From assembly GCF_041929205.1 (NCBI RefSeq), contig NZ_JBHFNT010000215.1: a stretch of DNA of 64,000 nucleotides, one strand, 5' to 3'. A program made the position numbers and the translations under genes. Under the pieces are notes generated by a model that searched no databases, was not told where the DNA came from, and saw nothing but the letters and a program-made list of their open reading frames with translations. Positions 1-8,161 of this stretch are shown here, piece after piece (the stretch's first letter is position 1; the number at the start of each line of letters is the position of its first letter). The stretch comes from Floridanema evergladense. GTDB taxonomy: Bacteria; Cyanobacteriota; Cyanobacteriia; Cyanobacteriales; Aerosakkonemataceae.

Positions 1-1
1 T

Positions 2-193
2 AATTTAGGATTTCGCTGGGCAATTTTAGAAGTTGATGGCTATTGGCATTTACCGGAGAAACGGGCTAAGGAACATGAAAGAGAGAGAATGTTTGAACAT
101 TTAGGAGTGAGGGTTTACAGGTTTGATGCCAAATTGTGCGACAACAATCCAGAGGCGGTAGTTAATGAGTTTATTGAGTTAATCAGTAAGTAA
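2..193 (+). CDS. C-terminal part of a PD-(D/E)XK nuclease-like (DUF559-type) protein, cut by window edge
   Basis: The reading frame is open from the window edge to the TAA at 191-193 and gives 63 residues. It reads EVDGYWH, then RAKEHERERMFEHLG, then VRVYRFDA. This pattern (E-x-D-G-x-x-H, a charged helix with R and E/D, then V-x-R-F) is typical of the C-terminal core of DUF559/Vsr-like endonuclease-fold proteins. The catalytic N-terminal half lies outside the window, so activity cannot be judged. It may belong to the same transposon cargo as the genes that follow, or may lie outside it; the far transposon end is not visible. Confidence 0.5.
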   Translation, partial: NLGFRWAILEVDGYWHLPEKRAKEHERERMFEHLGVRVYRFDAKLCDNNPEAVVNEFIELISK

Positions 194-276
194 TTGATGT
201 TTTAGAGAATTATCACCAAAGAAAATGGGGCTAAACCATCAGCAAGCCCCAAGAAATTAATGAGTTTTAAGTTGAG

Positions 277-627
277 TTATTTTTCCTGATTGATGGCTTC
301 AGCAAATTTTTCTAGTCGTTCATTCACCTTTTCTTGTTGTTCGCTAGCTTCCCGTGCTAATTGGAAGAAACTAGTGCCGGAAATTAATCCACTGGCTGTT
401 GCGATCGCACCCTCAGAAGCATTATGTGTAAACAGCAATCCCACACCAATTAAGCTGACAACTGCACTAGCTCCTGACATGATTAAAGCCAAGCGAAAAC
501 TTTGTTGGGTGAGCTTGAAACTTTCATGGGATTGGTGTAATATTTCCTGAATTATCTGCTGATTTAACATCGATTCATTATTTTCAATAGAACAATCGAA
601 GTAATTTTTTGGTTGAATCTGAACCAT
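277..627 (-). CDS. Small two-TM protein resembling the cyanobacterial TRADD-N-associated membrane domain
   Basis: A 116-residue protein. An amphipathic segment (NQQIIQEILHQSHESFKLTQ) leads into two hydrophobic stretches (about residues 45-65 and 70-90) with a short GLLFTHNASEGA turn, then a charged coiled-coil tail (EQQEKVNERLEKFAEAI). This layout matches my recollection of the cyanobacterial TRADD-N-associated 2-TM family, found with conflict and cell-death genes. I chose the ATG at 627, preceded by GGAAG at good spacing, over an upstream TTG at 636. It is convergent in layout with nothing and lies 166 bp downstream of the CHAT gene on the same strand, so it could be a membrane effector or anchor of that module. 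The family assignment is by eye. Confidence 0.55.
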   Translation of the reverse strand: MVQIQPKNYFDCSIENNESMLNQQIIQEILHQSHESFKLTQQSFRLALIMSGASAVVSLIGVGLLFTHNASEGAIATASGLISGTSFFQLAREASEQQEKVNERLEKFAEAINQEK

Positions 628-793
628 ATTTAACAACTTCCAGAAGCGTAGAGTTTGGTTACTCTCTTATCACTGTTTTTCCCAAAAATTATGTCAACAA
701 AAAACCTACTTTTCTGGTATAAAAAATCTCTTACCCCCTCCTCGTAAACGGGGAGGGGGCAGGGGGTGGGGTTTAGCTTTGAGCCTACTGAAT

Positions 794-3478
794 CTACCGT
801 AGTCCTTGGCAGACGAAAGCTGCCCAGAACACCGGATGATTAAACGGCTTCTTTTCTCGACAAAGCGCTTTCAGCCGCGAGGTGGTATCCTCAATCCGGG
901 TGGCAGACTTCGCCCAGAGGTTGTGTTCGTTTTCGCAATCTTTGTATTCTTGAGTATCGGGTTGGTGTTGGTTCATCTTGGCTTCGGCTTCTTGGCGCAA
1001 GGCTTCCGACTGCTCGTATTTTTCATCTAGCAGGTCGATTAGTTCTTGTTTGTAACGGTTGGTTAATTCAGCCCCAGTCATTTGCTGCAACTCCTGTTGC
1101 GCCTTTTGCAAGGCAGCGGGACGGTTGAGAATGTGGCGGTATTCGTGGTAAAGGATGGAGAAGATGGCAGTGGCTAAGTCATCGACTGACCACAGGGTAC
1201 TGACGACACTCCTCGCGCCAGCGCACAGGAAACCTGTCCCCAAGGTGAGAATATCGTCTGTTAAGTCGGGTGTTAAGCCCAAACCCGTTTCGCAGCAGGA
1301 GAGGAAGACATCAGAGAGTTGGGGCAGTCGCCATGCGGGAGTCAGCAATTGACCAAGGGTAATGGCTCCATCTGCTAGGACTAGCATCGACTCCAAGGGG
1401 TTATCCAGACGGGATTGGGCGTGGTGACTGGAAAGGATGACTTGGACTTGTTCTGCCAGTTTCCGGTAGTTTTCCACCTTGGCGTAGTTGCGTCCCCGTA
1501 GGCGTTGGGCTGGGGGGATGTTGTAAAGTTGGGCAACTTGTTCGCCTTCAAAGTTGGCACAGGGTAAATCTTCGGTGGCATCTTCTACAGTGCCGTATTG
1601 CAGTTGCGTCACGGGGGGACGCTGCTGGCAGAACTCTAGCACCTGGCAACTGGGGACATAACGCAGGTGGAATAAGTCACCCAGGAAACCGTTATCTGTG
1701 GGGAGGGCAGCAAAGGGAATTTGATGCAGGAACAGGTGGGGAACGAGTATCAGTTCTCGAACGCCAGGGAGATGGGTTTGCAGTAGTTCGTTGAATTGCA
1801 GCCGTTGGGAGAGTTCGCCCAAAATGGTGGGGATACGGTTACTCCAGGTAGCGCGGCGTTGGATGCGTTCTGTATCGTCTCTGGTTTGGTTAATTGCCAG
1901 GTAGGGTTTTAGCCACTCTTCAATTAACCAATTTTGAAGTTTTTCTATGCCTTGACCTGGGCAAGTGTGACAGGTGATTTGGTCTGTTCGTAGAACGAAA
2001 ATATAGGTGTTTTCGCTAGTGGAGAAGAAACTCAGCAAGGCAGTTGTAGGTTGGTCTATCAGGCGTTGCATCGCTGCCAAATTGGGGGCGCTGACTTGGA
2101 GTAAGCCAGCAGAAACGGGGTCAAGGCGGCTGAGTTGCTGCCGTACTTGCTGTTTTTGGGTTTCTAATTTCTGAATCAGTTCGTTTTCTGCTTCCCAGGA
2201 GGTTCTATTGCGGGTGGTGGCAGTTCCGGCTAAGGGACGATTTTCGCTGCTTTCGTGACCGAAGCGGATTTGATTTATTCGATGTTGCAAGTGTTCATAA
2301 TTCTGGAGGTAGATTTGCACCTCTGAGGGAATGTTGCCATCTTGGTAGAGGTCGTTACTTGCCATCAAGTCAACCAGACGTTTGGAACGAGAGCGTTCTA
2401 CTGTTTCCAAGGCTTTATCCAGTTGCCCGTTGTTGATGCAAGCTTGTACCATTTTTTCGTAGATATCGCTGGCTTGGGATTGAATTTCTTGGCGACGGGT
2501 TTCATCGGCTGCCCAACTGCGGCTTTGTTCCACTGCTGCGATGGCAACGCCGTAACCTTCAATCGCAAGTGACCAGCGCCCTTCTTTAAAGGCGAGATTT
2601 CCTAAGCTGCGCCCGGTTTGCAAACAATCTTGAGGGAATGCGGTGGGAGTACGTATCTGCAAAGCCAGTTGGTAAGCAGCGATCGCTTGTTCGAGATTCT
2701 CTGCCCGGTCGCCTTGAATCCGATCGCTGTAGGCAGTTGCCAGATTGTTCTGCGTCATCGCCCAATCCACCGGGAATGCCTCACGGGTATATACTTGCAA
2801 GGCGAGTTGGAAAGCAGCGATCGCTTGTTCGAGATTCTCTGCCCGGTCGCCTTGAATCCGCTCGCTGTAGGCATTTGCCAGATTGTTCTGCGTAGCTGCC
2901 CAATCCACCGGGAATGCCTCACGGGTTCTTACTTGCAAGGCGAGTTGGTAAGCAGCAATAGCCATTTCTAAATTCAGCGCCCGATTTCCCAGAGGAAACT
3001 GTGCAATTAAGTTGCCAAATTCAAAAAATATCGCTGCAACAAACAGACTTTGTTCCTCATCTCCTTGCAGAAACATGGCAAACCCAACAGGTAAAGCTTG
3101 CAACAACTGGGTGTTCAGCTTCTCCTGATGCGCTGCTAGAAATGGGTAAACTTGCGCCGCCTCACCGCTAGTTTCTGCAATACACTGCAATACCTCTGCC
3201 AGAAACCAGAGTGTCTCTTGTGACGGCATTTCCCCTGCTACTGATTCCTCAGTTAACCCGACTGCCTCAGCCAATTGACCCGCCAGATTTTGCAACCACT
3301 CAGCAGCGTTGGTGTTACCCTGTTCGCTCAGATCTTCTGCTACTCTCTGCATTGTCAATAGCAGTCCCAGATCGACTAAATCTGCGTGCGCCTGCAAAAT
3401 CTCTGCTTCCTCCTCATCGGAACATTGCCAGAGCAATCCAATCAGCTTGAGATATTCTTGAAGCCGTTGTTCGTCCAT
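794..3478 (-). CDS. TPR repeat protein with C-terminal CHAT (caspase-like) protease domain
   Basis: An 894-residue protein. The N-terminal helical region (1-150) precedes TPR-type repeats (about 165-330), including two almost identical 46-residue units of the form EAFPVDWA-TQNNLA-AYS-RIQGD. The C-terminal third is a CHAT domain: the catalytic His is in LSSHHAQS and the catalytic Cys in FLSCCETGLG, followed by the usual GTGFLCAGARSVVSTLW block. CHAT proteins are clan CD cysteine proteases related to caspases and separase. The start is the ATG at 3478, with AGGG upstream, 5 bp after the DUF1822 stop, so the two are probably co-transcribed. Substrate is unknown; membrane, DUF1822 and sigma-like neighbours suggest a regulated suicide or signalling role (inference). 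Confidence 0.85.
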   Translation of the reverse strand: MDEQRLQEYLKLIGLLWQCSDEEEAEILQAHADLVDLGLLLTMQRVAEDLSEQGNTNAAEWLQNLAGQLAEAVGLTEESVAGEMPSQETLWFLAEVLQCIAETSGEAAQVYPFLAAHQEKLNTQLLQALPVGFAMFLQGDEEQSLFVAAIFFEFGNLIAQFPLGNRALNLEMAIAAYQLALQVRTREAFPVDWAATQNNLANAYSERIQGDRAENLEQAIAAFQLALQVYTREAFPVDWAMTQNNLATAYSDRIQGDRAENLEQAIAAYQLALQIRTPTAFPQDCLQTGRSLGNLAFKEGRWSLAIEGYGVAIAAVEQSRSWAADETRRQEIQSQASDIYEKMVQACINNGQLDKALETVERSRSKRLVDLMASNDLYQDGNIPSEVQIYLQNYEHLQHRINQIRFGHESSENRPLAGTATTRNRTSWEAENELIQKLETQKQQVRQQLSRLDPVSAGLLQVSAPNLAAMQRLIDQPTTALLSFFSTSENTYIFVLRTDQITCHTCPGQGIEKLQNWLIEEWLKPYLAINQTRDDTERIQRRATWSNRIPTILGELSQRLQFNELLQTHLPGVRELILVPHLFLHQIPFAALPTDNGFLGDLFHLRYVPSCQVLEFCQQRPPVTQLQYGTVEDATEDLPCANFEGEQVAQLYNIPPAQRLRGRNYAKVENYRKLAEQVQVILSSHHAQSRLDNPLESMLVLADGAITLGQLLTPAWRLPQLSDVFLSCCETGLGLTPDLTDDILTLGTGFLCAGARSVVSTLWSVDDLATAIFSILYHEYRHILNRPAALQKAQQELQQMTGAELTNRYKQELIDLLDEKYEQSEALRQEAEAKMNQHQPDTQEYKDCENEHNLWAKSATRIEDTTSRLKALCREKKPFNHPVFWAAFVCQGLR
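2681..2956. repeat. Two 138-bp tandem repeat units inside the TPR region
   Basis: The GATCGC at 2681 recurs at 2819, exactly 138 bp (46 codons) later. The units at 2681-2818 and 2819-2956 are nearly identical at DNA level (for example CCCGGTCGCCTTGAATCCG in both). This indicates a recent duplication of one TPR unit of the CHAT protein; neighbouring repeats are much more diverged. Confidence 0.85.
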
Positions 3479-3483
3479 CTGTT

Positions 3484-4266
3484 TTACCCTTCTACCCCAT
3501 TCCAAACTGCTGCCAATCGCTCTAACAACCGTTCTGCCACACCCTGAAGCTGAATCCGGTCAGCCGCAACAGCTCCTTCGCGCACGGCTACCCCCTCCAG
3601 TCCTCGACCCGATAACACCTTTTCCCCCTTCACCCGCCATTTGCTAGGCAGTTCGCAGCGATAAATTCGCTCTAACTGGGCGATTACCATCAGTCGCTCT
3701 TCTGGGTTCTCCCACATTTCTCGGAATTGTTGCGCCTCTGCTGAATCTTGATTCAACTCTTGTTGAGCCAATTCCAACCGATAGAGGTAGTCGATCAATT
3801 CATCCATTGACTGCAATTGAGTCACTAAAATTTCTTCTAACGGGTCTTCCGGGTCAAACGGCGGGACAAACCCTAACAGCGTCGCCTCCCGCAACTCCTC
3901 ATCCAAATGCACCAAAACATAACCAATCCGGTTGTGCCAAATTTCCGGCGGTATAGGACAAGGTTCCTCCAAATCATCCACCGGACGACATTCAATCCGC
4001 CCAAATCCGGCAATCATCAAATCCGCCACATCGCCACAAGTACGAGTCGCCTGATTCCAACTATCGCTAGTGGTTAAATCCGTCTCATAGTTCTGCCACT
4101 GCAAATAATCCCGCACCGCCAACACTGCTAAGGTATTGCGGCGAACTTGCTCTGCCTTTTCTGGTAAAGACTGCTCCTCTGCAAATGCCTGTGCTTGCTG
4201 CCGTGCTGCTGTAGTAATCGGTACGCGAATCGATAAATCTTCTTGGTCTTGCGTGTTGTTCAGCAT
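3484..4266 (-). CDS. DUF1822 family protein
   Basis: A 260-residue soluble protein that I recognise as the cyanobacterial DUF1822 family, from the N-terminal LSIRVPIT start and the central block with GRIECRPV, HNRIGYVLVHLDEELREATLLGF and the ELIDYLYRLE helix. No catalytic motif is apparent. The domain of roughly 180 residues is followed by a low-complexity charged tail (RVKGEKVLSGRGLEGVAVREG). ATG at 4266 is preceded by AAGGGA. It sits 15 bp after the sigma-like gene and 5 bp before the CHAT gene, giving a tight three-gene operon. Function is unknown; the conserved linkage suggests it is a dedicated partner or regulator of the CHAT protease. Confidence 0.75.
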   Translation of the reverse strand: MLNNTQDQEDLSIRVPITTAARQQAQAFAEEQSLPEKAEQVRRNTLAVLAVRDYLQWQNYETDLTTSDSWNQATRTCGDVADLMIAGFGRIECRPVDDLEEPCPIPPEIWHNRIGYVLVHLDEELREATLLGFVPPFDPEDPLEEILVTQLQSMDELIDYLYRLELAQQELNQDSAEAQQFREMWENPEERLMVIAQLERIYRCELPSKWRVKGEKVLSGRGLEGVAVREGAVAADRIQLQGVAERLLERLAAVWNGVEG

Positions 4267-4281
4267 AATCTTATTCCCTTG

Positions 4282-4983
4282 TTATAGGTATCCTTCTGAC
4301 CACACAAATTCTTTCAACCGGGGACGACATTGTTTTTCGTAAAAACCACTCAGCGTTGAAATAGACAAACCCCATTTCGCCGCCAAATCTCTCCATTTCG
4401 TTTCCGGTGGCAACCGCCGCAAAATCAATACTTGGCAGTTCACCTCTGGATGTCCATGAATATGAGTACGCTGCAATTCCCCAGTTTCATCAGCTACCAC
4501 CCAAGCTTCTATTTCCTCTACTAGCGATGGCGCTTCTGACTTTGCAGGCACAGTATCTAAAGGATCGAGTAATTCCCCAGTTTCTTTTGATACTTGAGAA
4601 TTTGCTCGCCTGACTCGTTCCTCGTTCTCCTGCTGTTGCCAGTCTTGTAATCGTCGTCTTAAATAGGCATTCAACCAGGTAATTACACTTCCCTCTTCTG
4701 GGTTATAAGGATTACGTGAAGTCGTCGCTTCACAAAGGTTTCGGGAAAAATACAACCAAGTTTCCTGCAATGCGTCCTCATAGTAAGAGGTATTTTCTCG
4801 CCAGAGTTTGCCAGATTGTTGAATCAGCCGCACAATGCGGTTTAACCCTTTGCGCCGTTGGGGACTTTGAGCCGGATACTGACAAACCTCCTGCACTAGT
4901 TCCCGCAGTGTTTGATGAAAATTGGCATCTGTGGTAGGCTTCGTCATCGGTTGCTCCTGTAAAAGGGGTGGCATCGGTTCCAT
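4282..4983 (-). CDS. Sigma-70-like (ECF-type) DNA-binding protein
   Basis: A 233-residue protein. Residues about 25-135 resemble a sigma-2 region (YYEDALQETWLYFSRNL, then GSVITWLNAYLRRRLQDWQQ). Residues about 175-230 look like sigma-4 with a helix-turn-helix (TKWRDLAAKWGLSISTLSGFYEKQCRPRLKEF). This type of cyanobacterial sigma-like protein is often seen beside DUF1822 and CHAT genes, as here. The ATG at 4983 follows GGAG with 9-nt spacing. As first gene of the operon it probably controls its own transcription or that of target genes. It could also serve as a non-transcriptional adaptor, since the sigma-2 region is divergent. Confidence 0.7.
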   Translation of the reverse strand: MEPMPPLLQEQPMTKPTTDANFHQTLRELVQEVCQYPAQSPQRRKGLNRIVRLIQQSGKLWRENTSYYEDALQETWLYFSRNLCEATTSRNPYNPEEGSVITWLNAYLRRRLQDWQQQENEERVRRANSQVSKETGELLDPLDTVPAKSEAPSLVEEIEAWVVADETGELQRTHIHGHPEVNCQVLILRRLPPETKWRDLAAKWGLSISTLSGFYEKQCRPRLKEFVWSEGYL

Positions 4984-5166
4984 AAATTTTTTCTCCTTAC
5001 CCCTCCCTGTTTAATCAGGAACATTGCAACCGCATAAAAGTACCTTGTAATTGCCACAGCATTCCTCCAATGAACTCAACTAATCTATAAACAGCCCATT
5101 GGCAGGTTTTTATGTGAAGTTATGTAAAATTTTTAGATAGAAGGCTATCTGACCCTCAATCCCTAC

Positions 5167-5670
5167 TTAACAGGACTTTTGATATTTCGCCATCTCCGCA
5201 AAAGTCATCGAACAGCGATGACAACAACCATCTTCCCACTGTGCAGGCATTTTAAAAGGCGCTTCACAGTTGGGACACTTAGATAAAAGTTTTAACTGAT
5301 GGCTTACGCACTTCCAAACCGACTTAAACTGCCATTCAATCCGATGGTAGGGATTTTCTCCACAACAAGCCCCACACAACCGAATCGGATCGCACTTCAT
5401 CCCCACACCTTTAGGTGGTAACATTTGAGCCAACCTTTCTGCACTGACTCCCACCACCTTTGCCAACGCTTCCAAATCCTTTTGACTCGGAGGGGGATTC
5501 AAGTGAAACCGTTCCCACCTCGCCACTACCGCCCCAACTCCTGCCAGTTGCCCCAAACTACTTGGTGTAAGGTGATTTGGTCGTCGGAAGCGTCCCAAGA
5601 AATGACTCAGGCTTTCCCCTGGCAAAGGTTCAAGCTCAAATAACCAAGGTTGAATCTCTACCTCTGCCAC
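5167..5670 (-). CDS. tniQ: TniQ of a type V-K CRISPR-associated transposon
   Basis: A full-length 167-residue TniQ, the short form characteristic of type V-K CAST elements. Visible features: PWLFELEPLPGESLSHFLGR at the N-terminus, an HTH-like segment (SSLGQLAGVGAVVARWERFH), and zinc-binding cysteines in LCGACC, VSHQLKLLSKCPNC and GCCHRC. In V-K systems TniQ bridges the target complex and the TnsC filament. It starts with GTG at 5670, and that G is shared with the TAG stop of the tnsC remnant, so translation was coupled. Unlike its two upstream neighbours it looks intact. The gene expected next, cas12k, is missing. Confidence 0.92.
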   Translation of the reverse strand: MAEVEIQPWLFELEPLPGESLSHFLGRFRRPNHLTPSSLGQLAGVGAVVARWERFHLNPPPSQKDLEALAKVVGVSAERLAQMLPPKGVGMKCDPIRLCGACCGENPYHRIEWQFKSVWKCVSHQLKLLSKCPNCEAPFKMPAQWEDGCCHRCSMTFAEMAKYQKSC

Positions 5671-6065
5671 TACTTGTACTCCTTCGCCAATTCTTGAAGA
5701 ATCGCCTTTTCTACTTTCTTAAAACCTGCTGAAAGCGATCGAATTGCCGCCTCCTCCAAAATTTCATCCAGCCGCCCAATGTAACCCTCGGTTGCGGAAA
5801 TCAAAATCTTTAACATCTCCTTACTAGTCAAATTGGAAGCAACTGGCAACTTTAATACCTTTTGCTCCCAAATTTCCACTGTCTTTTTGAACTCTTCCCC
5901 TGATAGCTTGCCAAAGCGATAACAGGCTCGAAAACGGTTATAAACCTGCTCATCCCGCTTCACCACTGCATCCAGGCGATCTGTCCCAACCAAGACTACA
6001 GCGATCTCTAACTTGTCATAAATATCTCGGACATCAGCAAAAGTTTCTGGCTTCAGGCGATCGGC
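5670..6065 (-). pseudogene. tnsC: tnsC remnant: N-terminal half lost
   Basis: From 6065 down to the stop at 5670 the frame reads ADRLKPETFADVRDI, VVLVGTDRLDAVVKRDEQ, FGKLSGEEFKKTVEIWEQ and SATEGYIGRLDEILEEAAIR. This is the C-terminal half of a V-K CAST TnsC, beginning in the Walker B segment (normally IDEADRLKP). The Walker A half, about 145 residues by comparison with a family length near 275, is gone. A TTG at 5993 could start a 107-residue product, but this would lack the ATPase core. TnsC normally forms the ATP-dependent filament that recruits TnsB to the target, so this copy should be non-functional. Confidence 0.9.
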
Positions 6066-6765
6066 TTATGACACAACGAGAGTAAGCATCGATCACCGTT
6101 GTTAGCCAGGGACGACCTAAAAGATGACCATATTGATCTACCAGCAATACATCTGCACGGGTATGGTCGCATTGCCAAACTTGGTTGCTATATTCAACTG
6201 TCAGATCTTCTCCTTCACGAGTTTTAACTGAAAGCGTGGTTCCCCGCCATCCGGGAGAGCGAATACTCTTAGCCTTTTCCTTCTTTTCAATCATGGGTGT
6301 CAATACTCGCAGCACAGTTCTGTAATGAGGTGGCTTGTCATCCCCGATTTCATAGGCTTTAGCCTGTACTCTGACAGCAACTTGCTTGGGAGTCATTCGT
6401 TTGCTGCCCTTATTGCCTGCCTGATAGGTTTTAATAATGAAGTTCTGCCAAAAATCGCTGATGCGGTGTTGTCCTTTGTCTGCCCTGTCGATTTTGACTA
6501 TACCAGCTAACCCTTCCTGCTCCCATTTCTTCACCAACCTTTGGACAGTTCGGACATTAACTCCTAATTTTTGAGCAGCTTCTCGAAGTTTGTGTCCATA
6601 AGTAATGCGATCGCAAGGTTCCAAAAGACTTTGGATCACCTCTACTTTGAGTTGAGCCTCTTGATCCAGTTCGGTTGCGATCGCTATTGTTTCAGGAGAA
6701 ACCTTGCTCTCTTGTGGCAGAGAGTCTGAAGATTCTGTAAGTTCTGGATGAGGATGGTTTTGCAT
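6034..6765 (-). pseudogene. tnsB: tnsB remnant: truncated DDE transposase of a V-K CAST
   Basis: The N-terminal 233 residues match V-K TnsB: HTH region (RITYGHKLREAAQKLGVN, VRTVQRLVKKWEQEG), NKGSKRMTPKQVA, the IRSPGWRGTTLSVKTREG linker and the start of the RNase H fold (VWQCDHTRADVLLVDQYG, PWLTTVIDAYSRCV). After about 6068 the frame runs into the tnsC remnant out of frame and stops at 6034 (ending SPEARNFC). The rest of the DDE core (second Asp, Glu) and the C-terminal TnsC-interaction domain are missing, roughly 350 residues by family length. The protein could still bind the transposon ends through its N-terminal domains (inference) but cannot catalyse transposition. Confidence 0.92.
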
Positions 6766-6892
6766 ACCCTGATTCCATCAACCTTTATGAATACATTGTG
6801 TGCTTCTAGTTTTACAAAGATTTTATGAGTGATCTTTGTTATTGTAGAACATTTGTACTACAAAAAAAGAATATACCACAAAAATTGAGGTA

Positions 6893-7111
6893 AAATGACA
6901 ATGAATTTGTCACTCCATTGCTGCAAGTGGCATTACAGAAATTGACACTTAATTTGTCACTAATTCAGAAAATGACATCTAATTTGTCACCTAAAATCTG
7001 TAAATAGGCGATCGCGCCTAAGCAGTTTTAACGGCTGAAACCCTTGATTTTACTGAAAAACGGCTCGACGACATTAATGTGTCACGACGACAAATAATTT
7101 GGCACTGTACA
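6893..7111 (-). mobile_element. Left end of the V-K CAST with TnsB-binding repeats
   Basis: Read on the minus strand from 7111 the DNA starts TGTACAGTGCCAAATTATTT, then has GTCGTCGTGACACATTAATG, then after a gap three repeats of GTGACAAATTNNNTGTCA type at about 6992-6970, 6961-6941 and 6914-6893. This is the arrangement of a V-K CAST left end: terminal TGTACA, a terminal repeat pair, then spaced TnsB sites ahead of tnsB. The boundary is therefore 7111, and GTACG at 7112-7116 would be the 5-bp target duplication. The rest of the 6766-7158 spacer holds no gene; no MerR-type CvkR regulator gene is seen here. Confidence 0.88.
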
Positions 7112-7158
7112 GTACGCCTGCAAAAAATATTCATCTTTGGTTTTCCAAGCTATTGTAG

Positions 7159-8097
7159 TTATTTTGGCAAGCTTAAATAAGCTTTGGCAAAACGTTGACC
7201 TATAATTTGATAACTTTCTGTAGTAAAGTGAACGTAGTCTTTCAAAGCTAAGTCATCTGTTGTAATCATTGCCGAATATGGCAATTTAACTTGACGCTGC
7301 TGTTGTTGAACAACTGCCCAATTTACAAATCTTTGTGGTTCTGTGTTACTTCCAATTTGTGCATAAACTACAGGTAAGTTGGGTGAGTTCAAATCGCCGC
7401 GCCAATTGTCGATTAGAAGAGTAAATTTATTCGCCCATTGATTGGCTGAAAATACTCTTTTGGGTTCTTCCTTGGGGTCTACTGCATCAATTTCACCTTG
7501 AAAAAAAAGAATACCAGCAACATTTCCCATTAGTGAAGCTGCACGTACTCGTTTTAAACAAGACCCATAAAGCGTATTTTCATCTAAGTTTCCTTTTCTT
7601 TGCCATTCGTCAATTAAAGAACCACCCTTAGCACAAGGTATTAGTCCTATCACCATATCAGGACGTTGCTTTAAAACAGCGGTAGCAAACGATAAGGCGG
7701 GGCTATAACCTGTGGGTTTGTCTTCGGATATTCTGTCAATTTGATTTGTTGGATCGTCAATGGGTTCTTTCGCTAGTTTCCAGCGATAATCGTTACCAAA
7801 GACGTAAATTTTGGGGTTAGTGTTTGCTAGTTTTGTTTGCGGTGGAAGATCGCCCATTCCAGCCATATTTGACTGTCCAGCAAGTATAAATAACTGTAAT
7901 TTTCCTTGATACTTTTGCGGAATACTAGTTTGATTAGTCTGGGTTGTTTCTGATGAAGAATCTGTCTGAAAATTACCCTGAAGTATGTTTTTGAAACCGT
8001 AGCGTTTTTCTAAAAAAGCTCCCATTGCTACACCAATGGGTAAGATAAGAACCGTAGTTACGATAATAGGTAAGATATTTACTTTCTTAAGTTTCAT
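7159..8097 (-). CDS. Membrane-anchored SASA/DUF303-type carbohydrate O-acetylesterase
   Basis: A 312-residue protein. An N-terminal TM/signal anchor (ILPIIVTTVLILPIGVAMGA) is followed by a low-complexity linker and an SGNH-type esterase domain. The nucleophile Ser is about residue 76 in LAGQSNMAGMGD; GILFFQGEID supplies the oxyanion/QGE block and DDLALKDYVHFT carries the Asp-His pair. The family (SASA, CE6-like) removes acetyl groups from sugars. ATG at 8097 is preferred over a TTG at 8133 because it directly precedes the signal anchor. It lies 64 bp downstream of an acyltransferase-3 gene on the same strand, so the two probably set and trim O-acetylation of an exported glycan (inference). 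Confidence 0.8.
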   Translation of the reverse strand: MKLKKVNILPIIVTTVLILPIGVAMGAFLEKRYGFKNILQGNFQTDSSSETTQTNQTSIPQKYQGKLQLFILAGQSNMAGMGDLPPQTKLANTNPKIYVFGNDYRWKLAKEPIDDPTNQIDRISEDKPTGYSPALSFATAVLKQRPDMVIGLIPCAKGGSLIDEWQRKGNLDENTLYGSCLKRVRAASLMGNVAGILFFQGEIDAVDPKEEPKRVFSANQWANKFTLLIDNWRGDLNSPNLPVVYAQIGSNTEPQRFVNWAVVQQQQRQVKLPYSAMITTDDLALKDYVHFTTESYQIIGQRFAKAYLSLPK

Positions 8098-8161
8098 TAC
8101 GTTTGGTGTTCCTAAATTATGAGATGAGAGCAAAAATGCTCTTGGGTTATAGATCGGTGGT

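Noticed and set aside
2618..2971. Plus-strand open frames across the CHAT gene
   Set aside because: They are antisense shadows of the repeated TPR units; the minus frame has the conserved domains.
4984..5166. Possible Cas12k or tracrRNA remnant, or a leader peptide (ATG CTG TGG frame), in the tniQ-sigma spacer
   Set aside because: No Cas12k-like residues in any frame and no repeat/anti-repeat pattern; the small frame's AGGA directly abuts its ATG, so spacing is wrong.
7112..7158. tRNA gene at the CAST insertion site
   Set aside because: No cloverleaf or conserved TTC arm could be traced; V-K elements often sit near tRNAs but not here.
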